Part shown: positions 1-5,160 of the stretch, piece after piece | How the letters are laid out: the number at the start of each line of letters is the position of its first letter | Position numbering within the stretch: the first letter of the stretch is position 1 | Origin: Thermoplasmata archaeon | Lineage (GTDB): Archaea; Thermoplasmatota; Thermoplasmata; Thermoplasmatales; Thermoplasmataceae | Length of the DNA stretch: 6,423 nt | Direction: 5' to 3' | Assembly: GCA_021797955.1 (NCBI GenBank) | Contig: JAJZYV010000112.1 | Coordinates: forward strand, 1 to 6,423 | Position numbers and translations under genes: made by a program | Notes under the pieces: model-generated | What the model was told of the DNA's origin: nothing | Databases searched by the model: none | The model's input: only the letters and a program-made list of their open reading frames with translations

Positions 1-99
1 ACTACACCTAAGATAGTGACAGAAACTGATAAGGCTCACAGGATTATGGGAAGGTAATTTGTAGATTCAGTTGCACAGGATATTGCTAAAGCTCTATAA
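1..99 (+). pseudogene. Possible 3' remnant of an unidentified gene, interrupted by a stop
   Basis: Frame 1 from the left edge reads as 18 protein-like residues (TTPKIVTETDKAHRIMGR), then TAA at 55-57, then 13 more protein-like residues (FVDSVAQDIAKAL), then a second TAA at 97-99. Codon choice (AAG, AGG, ATA, GTG) resembles that of the real genes in the window. The continuity across the first stop suggests one C-terminal coding segment broken by a nonsense change. Alternatively, the gene simply ends at 57 and the following residues are chance. I do not recognise the family. An oligo-T tract about 75 nt downstream could be its terminator. Confidence is low because only 33 codons are visible. 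Confidence 0.3.
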
Positions 100-174
100 T
101 CAAAACAGGTACCTGAGGACCTATCACATTACACCATATTCTCATAATATGCAGATTATCACAATCTAGGCTTC

Positions 175-182
175 TTTTTTTT
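175..182 (+). terminator. Oligo-T tract, possible archaeal terminator for the left-hand gene
   Basis: Eight consecutive T residues on the + strand, preceded by the pyrimidine-rich cttc. They lie about 75 nt after the stop of the left-edge coding remnant. Archaeal RNA polymerase commonly terminates at T-rich stretches in the non-template strand without needing a strong hairpin. A weak 5-bp inverted repeat (ATAAT/ATTAT around 145-157) lies just upstream but is probably incidental. The call rests on position and composition only. Confidence 0.4.
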
Positions 183-257
183 GTATCATTTGATTTTAAA
201 AACGTCTGATCAAAAAACTATCACTTCTCTTTCAACTCTTTTCAACATTATAAAGCG

Positions 258-283
258 AAAAAAGGAATAAATTAAAAGAATAC
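258..283 (-). terminator. T-rich tract downstream of the three-gene minus-strand unit
   Basis: Read on the minus strand, this stretch lies 35-60 nt beyond the stop of the last gene of the unit (TAG at 320-318). It contains clustered T runs, including TTTT and a final T6 at 263-258. This composition fits archaeal intrinsic termination. It faces the + strand T8 tract at 175-182, as expected in the gap between convergent transcription units. No strong hairpin is seen. Confidence 0.35.
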
Positions 284-317
284 CATCTTAACCCTCATAT
301 AATAACAACTCAACCAA

Positions 318-689
318 CTAATCATAAAATCCCTTTGGCGGTTTAATGGAATAGTGACCGCTATATCTTTTGAATTGTTTCTCTGTTTTTACGATCTGAG
401 CAAAGACAACTAAAATCATTATCATCAAAATGAAGAGATCTAAATAAGAGAACATTATTAGACGATACAATTGAAGTAAATTGTAAACAAATATCAGTTG
501 CCAAGCATCAAAGAAAATCATATAAATTTGAGGTATGGTATATCCTAAAAACACTCTTTTTTTATTAAATGCTTCCATTTTTTTCTTACTTTTAGAGCTC
601 CTATAATAAGCATAAGCAAACAAAGCATAAGTAAATATTTCAACCATAATGAAAACTTGAAAGGAAAATGAATCAGCAATAATAATCAT
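318..689 (-). CDS. Small three-helix membrane protein, paralog of the gene just upstream
   Basis: This 123-aa protein is not a family I recognise. Three hydrophobic segments are visible, at about residues 9-29, 48-70 and 77-100. A strongly basic loop separates the first two (RSSKSKKKMEAFNKKR, about 31-45), and the basic tail runs 101-123. By the positive-inside rule, the loop and tail should be cytosolic and the N terminus outside. The ATG at 689-687 overlaps the previous stop by one base (TAATG). A Shine-Dalgarno-like GAGGGA lies 5 nt upstream at 700-695, inside the upstream gene's coding sequence, so translation is probably coupled. The tail (IVKTEKQFKRYSGHYSIKPP and following) is nearly identical to that of the 117-aa neighbour, while the N-terminal two-thirds are only loosely similar, mainly in pattern (LQL, LFIL). 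It is the last gene of the unit and probably a membrane partner of the large surface protein. Confidence 0.75.
   Translation of the reverse strand: MIIIADSFSFQVFIMVEIFTYALFAYAYYRSSKSKKKMEAFNKKRVFLGYTIPQIYMIFFDAWQLIFVYNLLQLYRLIMFSYLDLFILMIMILVVFAQIVKTEKQFKRYSGHYSIKPPKGFYD
325..398. repeat. Direct repeat copy A (74 bp), 3' end of the 123-aa gene
   Basis: This segment matches 690-763 in the same orientation at 72 of 74 positions. The differences are at 335 (T here, C at 700) and 339 (C here, T at 704). It encodes the shared C-terminal tail of the 123-aa protein, starting at the end of the third membrane helix. Beyond 398 the two genes diverge abruptly at nucleotide level. At the other end similarity continues a few bases, with a one-base indel that changes the stop position (GF-stop versus GFYD-stop). 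Confidence 0.95.
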
Positions 690-1042
690 TAAAATCCCTC
701 TGGTGGTTTAATGGAATAGTGACCGCTATATCTTTTGAATTGTTTCTCTGTTTTTACGATCTGCCTAATAAGATTTAAAATCAGGATTATTAGAATGAAT
801 AGGACAAAATAGTCATATACTGCGAGATGAAGTAATTGTAACATAATGTACAACGCTATAATTGGGATCCCAATGATTATCCATTTAGCTATATCAAATA
901 TGCTAAAGCAAAATATCCTTACTTTTAAGAGTTTTTTATCTAGATCCTTAATATTTTTATGTTTTAACCAAACGAGAAGCGATGTCCATGCAAAAAAATT
1001 GATTGGTAAAAGGATGATATCATAATTTATCATTGTAATCAC
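689..1042 (-). CDS. Small three-helix membrane protein with shared C-terminal tail
   Basis: This 117-aa protein has no recognised family. Hydrophobic segments lie at about residues 8-26, 51-72 and 76-92. They are separated by a basic loop (KHKNIKDLDKKLLKVR, 27-42) and followed by a basic cytosolic tail (93-117), the same layout as the 123-aa gene downstream. The outermost start is GTG at 1042-1040, which overlaps the stop of the large upstream gene by 4 nt (GTGA). An ATG three codons later (1033-1031) is preceded by GGTGAT with a 4-nt spacer, a good match to the anti-Shine-Dalgarno sequence, so the true product may be 114 aa. Either way it is translated as part of the same unit. The last 23 residues are nearly identical to those of the downstream paralog, which suggests a recent duplication or gene conversion and a constrained role for the tail. 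Confidence 0.75.
   Translation of the reverse strand: MITMINYDIILLPINFFAWTSLLVWLKHKNIKDLDKKLLKVRIFCFSIFDIAKWIIIGIPIIALYIMLQLLHLAVYDYFVLFILIILILNLIRQIVKTEKQFKRYSGHYSIKPPEGF
690..763. repeat. Direct repeat copy B (74 bp), 3' end of the 117-aa gene
   Basis: This is the second copy of the repeat at 325-398, with 72 of 74 bases identical. It encodes the shared tail of the 117-aa protein. The C at 700 (T at 335 in the other copy) changes a codon (GAG Glu here, AAG Lys there). It also completes the GAGGGA ribosome-binding site of the next gene, so this copy has a dual role. Confidence 0.95.
695..700 (-). promoter_or_regulatory. Shine-Dalgarno site of the 123-aa gene
   Basis: On the minus strand this reads GAGGGA, 5 nt before the ATG at 689-687. 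It lies within the last codons of the upstream paralog. It supports ATG 689 as the real start and indicates translational coupling through the TAATG overlap. Confidence 0.55.
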
Positions 1043-2919
1043 CCAAACAGCAGATACGCTGGACTGGTCAAAGAACCAGAATAGGTTTCTCTTTCTTCAC
1101 ATACATTTCCCGTCAATGTTGTATTAATCAGCACAAAGTTTTCTCCATAGTTGAAATGATCCATAGTCGACGGATCATTATATCCTGCTGACAAATTAAA
1201 CCTTTCGCTAAACACATTTGAGGGTTGATAGCATCCATAATAGAAATAAGGATCTGGTACATTGGGTGCTTTATCAAATGCATTTTGGCAGCACGTTAGT
1301 TTCTGATCATGATTAACATTGTTTAATATTACAGGATGATCTGGATTGGCAAAATATTTGCCCAGAGCTATGGCAATATGTAACGTAATTGCACCACCTT
1401 CGAAAATCAATGCAATTGTAGATGCTCCATCAGTCATTACAGATAATGCAGCGGTTATTAAAACTACGGCAACCGCTGCAACGAAATATTCCAGTGGAGT
1501 GTAATCACAAGTGGTTGATACACATGATGCCTGAAGATTATGAAAATAGACTGATTGGCTAACACCTTTGCTGTTCCCGGAATATTCAAAGGAGTAGCAT
1601 CTCTTATTCACACCCATTACATTTTTCGGAGATATCATGCTCTGGTAAAGATATACTCTGTCGGAATCACTCCTCAATATTATTCCTCCAGAAATTCCAG
1701 CTATTACCTTTCCAGTTGAAGCATCAATAACCTTACCCTGTCCTGGAAACTCCTGTAAATCTGGTAATTCATATCCAGTATTGAAATTTACGTATTCATT
1801 AAAAGAATGGCCAAGATGATCCTGACATGTCCATTCTGATGTCCCAGGATATTGGTATGCAATTTCAAATCCACTGAAGCAACCTATATTGTTAACAGTT
1901 GTGCTGAAACACTTATTTTCGCATTGGTATGCGTTTGAGGTTCCTAAAAGAATATCATTACCATTTCTGGTTACCTCAAAGTAGCCTTCTCTAACTGGCC
2001 CATTACTAGTATCAGAAGTTACAGTGTACGATATTTTTACATGTCCATCGGATGAACCATTGGCAAAGCATGTGGATGATGGCTGGCTTATGTCCAGATT
2101 GGAGAGAGTTGGAGGATAGGTTGTAGTGCCTGTAGATCCTCCGCCTCCCCCACTTCCACCACCACCGCTTCGGTGGATAGGTCTTCCCTGAGAGATTGTT
2201 GGTTCTATATTAGGATCAATGGTGTATGTTTCGTGAGCACTCAATTTTACGGGGCCAAATGAAAGAGTTAATGCATCGTAACCATTCATCTTCTTTATCT
2301 CTCCCATGTGAAAGATATTTGAATCACATATCCAGTTTATGTTAAGTCCACCCATTTTAATGCTGGAATCATTCTGATCTAATATGAAATCATTTTGATT
2401 CAATGAATGAACAGAATTACCGTCTTTACCTGAAATTTTAAAGTTATTGGAATTTGGTAATACAACTGTGAAATCTACAATGTATACTGCACTGGCATTA
2501 ATCATATTCTGGAATGCAACCGAAGAACTCATTCCATAACTGTCGAAGAAGAATGCATCTACAGCCTTCGTATGGTTTCCACTTCTTATTAGATCGGCAG
2601 ATGTACATTTACCATTTTGAATTTCCTTAGTATGATATGAATTGAAATTCACCACAGACACATTTCCCATGGCTGACGTATCGGAAACATAAGGTGATGC
2701 AATTTTATCTGACTGTGTGCCTATTTTGAAAATATCATACTGCACAGGATACTTAAAGGAACCAAAGGATATGATGAGCTGACTTCCAACAAAACAGACA
2801 GATTCACCACATTTTGAATAAAGGGCTTCAGGAACATTGCTGTTAACATTTGATGCTGAATTAGAGTTCTGGGATGAATTGTTGAAAGTGATTACCGTAA
2901 AACCTATGGAAAAAATCAT
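1039..2919 (-). CDS. Large exported Cys-rich surface protein with Gly/Ser linker and hydrophobic C-terminal hairpin
   Basis: The 626-aa product is not a family I recognise. The ATG at 2919 begins inside a signal-peptide-like segment that the open frame extends to 2970 (see the separate entry), so the true N terminus is uncertain. Order of parts: hydrophobic start (1-12); Asn/Ser-rich spacer (13-29); polar beta-rich domain (~30-240) ending in ETYTIDP; Gly/Ser linker (251-263, two Gly runs); second polar domain, possibly Ig-like (~268-385); segment with GKVIDASTGKVIAGISGG (395-412); two hydrophobic stretches (~475-495 and ~500-519); C-terminal domain (520-626). There are 16 cysteines, an even number (37, 42, 105, 198, 284, 333, 337, 347, 365, 441, 466, 471, 543, 544, 563, 607), and many N-X-S/T sequons (e.g. 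86, 115, 141, 183, 287, 575, 599). This fits an extracytoplasmic, disulfide-linked, probably glycosylated protein anchored by a membrane hairpin. It is the first gene of a unit with two small membrane proteins. Confidence 0.8.
   Translation of the reverse strand: MIFSIGFTVITFNNSSQNSNSASNVNSNVPEALYSKCGESVCFVGSQLIISFGSFKYPVQYDIFKIGTQSDKIASPYVSDTSAMGNVSVVNFNSYHTKEIQNGKCTSADLIRSGNHTKAVDAFFFDSYGMSSSVAFQNMINASAVYIVDFTVVLPNSNNFKISGKDGNSVHSLNQNDFILDQNDSSIKMGGLNINWICDSNIFHMGEIKKMNGYDALTLSFGPVKLSAHETYTIDPNIEPTISQGRPIHRSGGGGSGGGGGSTGTTTYPPTLSNLDISQPSSTCFANGSSDGHVKISYTVTSDTSNGPVREGYFEVTRNGNDILLGTSNAYQCENKCFSTTVNNIGCFSGFEIAYQYPGTSEWTCQDHLGHSFNEYVNFNTGYELPDLQEFPGQGKVIDASTGKVIAGISGGIILRSDSDRVYLYQSMISPKNVMGVNKRCYSFEYSGNSKGVSQSVYFHNLQASCVSTTCDYTPLEYFVAAVAVVLITAALSVMTDGASTIALIFEGGAITLHIAIALGKYFANPDHPVILNNVNHDQKLTCCQNAFDKAPNVPDPYFYYGCYQPSNVFSERFNLSAGYNDPSTMDHFNYGENFVLINTTLTGNVCEERETYSGSLTSPAYLLFG
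2162..2176. repeat. Perfect inverted repeat in the Gly/Ser-linker coding DNA
   Basis: CCACCG, a 3-nt loop CTT, then CGGTGG: a perfect 6-bp stem at the start of the GC-rich stretch (about 2136-2176) that encodes the SGGGGSGGGGGST linker. This is a local GC peak in an AT-rich gene. It could form a stem-loop in the mRNA, but it may only be a by-product of Gly codons (GGT/GGA/GGG) next to a CACCGA stretch. Confidence 0.6.
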
Positions 2920-2970
2920 TATTAGAGAAAGGAAAACAACTGTTATTTTGCTTAAACTTTTTCTTGCCTC
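2920..2970 (-). other. In-frame N-terminal extension completing a signal peptide, no standard start codon
   Basis: Upstream of the ATG at 2919 the frame stays open for 17 codons, back to a TGA at 2973-2971. It reads EARKSLSKITVVFLSLI. Joined to MIFSIGFTVITF this makes a textbook signal peptide: a basic n-region (R, K, K), then about 20 hydrophobic residues. None of the 17 codons is ATG, GTG or TTG. A GAGAGG Shine-Dalgarno-like element lies at 2973-2968 on the minus strand. In the same frame upstream of the TGA sits ATG GAA GTG AAA (from 2997). The start codon may therefore have been lost (for example TTG to TTA at 2955-2953), the TGA may be a nonsense change, or a non-canonical start such as ATA is used. 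Confidence 0.6.
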
Positions 2971-2973
2971 TCA

Positions 2974-3228
2974 ATTTATGTTAAGTTTCACTTCCATTAT
3001 TGAAATATAAATTTTAATTGTATTAAATTTTTACGATAACTTAAATCTGTCGAATAAACCACTCAATAATTTCTCTTGAAAATATAATGGATGTTGTTTG
3101 TGAAATTCAACAACCTAGATGATATCATGGAAAAGATTTGGTCACTGTAAAATAATTACGTGTAAAAAGCATGAGGGGAATTATTCACATTAACTGTATT
3201 GAGGATCACATATATGATCTGAAGAAAT
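2974..3228. other. Intergenic region with no supported gene
   Basis: About 255 bp between the surface-protein unit and the transposase relic. Apart from the candidate TATA box near 3003-3011, the only structure seen is an inverted repeat GTTGTT (3093-3098) / AACAAC (3109-3114) with a 10-nt loop. All six frames are broken by stops. Part of it may be eroded upstream sequence of the transposase relic, but no recognisable residues remain. Confidence 0.5.
3003..3011 (-). promoter_or_regulatory. Candidate archaeal TATA box for the surface-protein unit
   Basis: On the minus strand this reads TTTATATTT, preceded by an A-rich stretch (caattaaaa) that could serve as the BRE. With the usual archaeal spacing of about 25 nt, transcription would begin near 2981-2983. 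That would leave a short leader containing the GAGAGG element at 2973-2968 and exclude the ATG at 2997. The region is AT-rich, so TATA-like words are common here and the call is tentative. Confidence 0.4.
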
Positions 3229-3666
3229 ATAAAATGGAAAGAGGAACGGAAGACCGTTCGTAATTCCCTAAAGTTACATTGAATTCATTGAAGAATCAGA
3301 TCAGTGTTCAATGCATCATTCAGGTCACTGGAATCATATCTGAGAGTATTTGTATAGGGCAGAGATTCCAGAAATATATTCAATCTTTTGAGGAATAGTG
3401 GAATCGGTGCCATTATTCCACTCAGGAAGAATCTCAACACGCTTTCAACAGGTTCACCAACCTGAGGAAGAACGGCAAGGAAGATCAGGAAAACTGGATT
3501 AGAGGAACGAAAGTGTTTCCAGGAGTATAAGAAGAGATGGACAGTTGAAATAGATCTCCCAAATCTCAAGAGAGTCATGGGAGAGATCATCAAAGCAAGA
3601 ATACAGATTACAAAATTCAGGAAATTGACCGAAGAAGCTCTATTACAACACTATGAAGGATTATAG
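3229..3666 (+). pseudogene. Decayed DDE transposase, C-terminal part (IS4/IS5-like)
   Basis: One + strand frame from 3229 to the TAG at 3664-3666 reads as a transposase C-terminal region despite in-frame stops at 3280, 3289, 3355 and 3463. After the third stop comes DSRNIFNLLRNSGIGAII then PLRKN, the stretch that follows the second catalytic Asp in IS4/IS5-type DDE enzymes. It continues as LSTGSP and, after the TGA at 3463 (one change from CGA Arg), as GRTARKIRK. Then comes YKKRWTVEIDLPNLKR followed by VMGE, matching the family's Y-x-x-R-W-x-V-E block, which holds the catalytic Glu. The sequence before 3355 is weak (for example KWKEERKTVRNSLKLH), and the N-terminal half and left terminal repeat are not found. 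It cannot make an active enzyme. The family label is from motif memory; the exact IS group is undetermined. Confidence 0.7.
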
Positions 3667-3707
3667 ATTGTTATGCAACACAGTTGAATTTTCTAAAATG
3701 TATGAAC

Positions 3708-5159
3708 TTAGTTTTGGGACTCTTTCTCTTCTTCATCTACAGTATACATGAAACATGAAACAAAATGATCCTCTGAGACCTCTATCATTTTTGGTAAAAC
3801 CGGCTTTATCAACTGTATGATAAGATTATTATTCTCAGCCTCAAACTCTATGAAATCAATTGCTCCAAATCTGATTCCATCAGGTTTTTGTTTTCTTATT
3901 TCAATAAGCTCCTCAATCTTTTGTCTCACCAAATTTTGATCATAATTCTCTTCATCCCTGAATGAAATTTCAATCAGATTTTCGCCCTCGTCAGATATTA
4001 TATTCTCAATTTCAGGTATGGAAGCAGGATCATCAAGTCTATATTCATCAATAATTTCTCTGATGTAAGGTTGAATATCCTCAGTTGACCAGCCACAATT
4101 ACTCATAACGTTTGGGCATTTGGTATGGAATACGCATCCCTTTGGTATTTGTTCATAGTCAGGTCCATGTTTTCTAAGAGCTATGCCCTCAATTTTAATT
4201 GACGGATCAGAACTGGGAATGGAAGAAATCAGTGCCTTTGTGTAAGGGTGAAGCGAATTGGAGAAAATATCTGTAGATGGACCTATTTCTACTATTCTCC
4301 CCCTGCATAAGACTGCCACAGTTTGTGTGAAAGTGCTGATAAAACTTAGGTTGCTACTGGCTATTATAAATGACGTCCCATTCTCCGATCTTCTCTGATT
4401 TATAAGGTTGAATAGCTTTATTTTCATTGTGATATCGAGATATGCTGTAGGGTCATCCATAACAACTATTCTGGGGTTCACGGATAATGCTCTCATAATG
4501 GCAACTTTCTGTTTCTCACTTTCGCTAAGATAGACTGGGTATTTGGAAAGTGATTTCTCATCTATTCCTACTTCAGTCATAATATTCTGTAACCTGTAAC
4601 CTATTTCTTCACGATTAATGTGCTGGATGTACCTTAAGGGTTCTGACAGGGAACTCATAATGTCCTTTTTTGGATCAAGAGTTGAATATACATCCTGAAA
4701 TACTGGTTGAATATATCCACGTTTTTTGCTAATCTCTCTATTATTCATCCTGAATATGGAGAGCTCTTTGCACAATTCTTCATATCTCTCTGTAAGAAGA
4801 TCGAGTTCATCATTTCCCTCTATCTCCTCTTCATCAGGATTATATCCATACTTTTCCATAAAGAGTTCATTTATCTTTTCTATTCGTCTGTTAATTTCAT
4901 CTAGCTCTTCACCAACCTCCTTAGTAACATCCATGAATAATTCTCCAGAAGTTGGTTTAATTAGGGATAATAAAATATCAAGAAGTGCAGTTTTTCCACT
5001 TCCTGATTCTCCTATGATACCCATGGATTCACCCTCGTGAAGTTTAAATGATATATCATCAAGTATTCTTATACCTGAATTTTCCATACCAAATATATCA
5101 CTTTTTGGAGTATTATAGGAGATATGAGAGGCATAAAGCACAATTTTACCATCAACCAT
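3708..5159 (-). CDS. Oligopeptide/dipeptide ABC transporter ATPase, second subunit (DppF/OppF-like), divergent
   Basis: This 483-aa cytosolic ATPase, of the kind that powers peptide import, is much longer than the usual ~320-350 aa. Motifs in order: Walker A GESGSGKT (50-57); charged, coiled-coil-like insertion (~76-142); Q-loop Q155 in VFQDVYSTLDP; signature LSESEKQK (211-218), which lacks the glycines of LSGGQ; Walker B IVVMDDP with Asp236 where the catalytic Glu normally sits; D-loop YLD (240-242); H-loop position Ser269 instead of His. HPYTKAL (304-310) opens the oligo_HPY region. Its four cysteines, typical of Dpp/Opp ATPases and associated with an Fe-S site in some, are C342, C348, C355 and C469, the last two split by a ~100-residue insertion. 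ATG 5159 follows the upstream stop by 1 nt and has GGAGGT 8 nt before it. Intact Walker A implies ATP binding; hydrolysis is uncertain. Confidence 0.88.
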   Translation of the reverse strand: MVDGKIVLYASHISYNTPKSDIFGMENSGIRILDDISFKLHEGESMGIIGESGSGKTALLDILLSLIKPTSGELFMDVTKEVGEELDEINRRIEKINELFMEKYGYNPDEEEIEGNDELDLLTERYEELCKELSIFRMNNREISKKRGYIQPVFQDVYSTLDPKKDIMSSLSEPLRYIQHINREEIGYRLQNIMTEVGIDEKSLSKYPVYLSESEKQKVAIMRALSVNPRIVVMDDPTAYLDITMKIKLFNLINQRRSENGTSFIIASSNLSFISTFTQTVAVLCRGRIVEIGPSTDIFSNSLHPYTKALISSIPSSDPSIKIEGIALRKHGPDYEQIPKGCVFHTKCPNVMSNCGWSTEDIQPYIREIIDEYRLDDPASIPEIENIISDEGENLIEISFRDEENYDQNLVRQKIEELIEIRKQKPDGIRFGAIDFIEFEAENNNLIIQLIKPVLPKMIEVSEDHFVSCFMYTVDEEEKESQN

Positions 5160-5160
5160 T

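Noticed and set aside
3093..3114. GTTGTT/AACAAC inverted repeat as an operator or a CRISPR repeat unit
   Set aside because: Only one copy exists, the stem is 6 bp in AT-rich DNA, and there is no spacer pattern or neighbouring regulator.
3244..3259. GAACGG-AAGA-CCGTTC stem-loop as a terminator or small RNA
   Set aside because: The 6-bp stem is perfect, but no T tract follows on either strand, and it lies inside the transposase relic frame.
3285..3593. Open frame of 102 codons on the minus strand
   Set aside because: It lies antisense to the transposase relic, whose + strand frame carries recognisable catalytic-block motifs. The minus product has no domain pattern, and no Shine-Dalgarno site was identified for it.
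3667..3707. Terminator after the ATPase genes
   Set aside because: The minus strand downstream of the stop at 3708 has only a short TTTT and no clear hairpin or long T run, so it is not strong enough to report.
4707..5040. Two overlapping + strand open frames (65 and 104 codons)
   Set aside because: They are antisense to the Walker A and insertion part of the DppF-like ATPase. Their Ser/Ile-rich composition is what reverse-complemented Glu/Asp/Lys codons produce.
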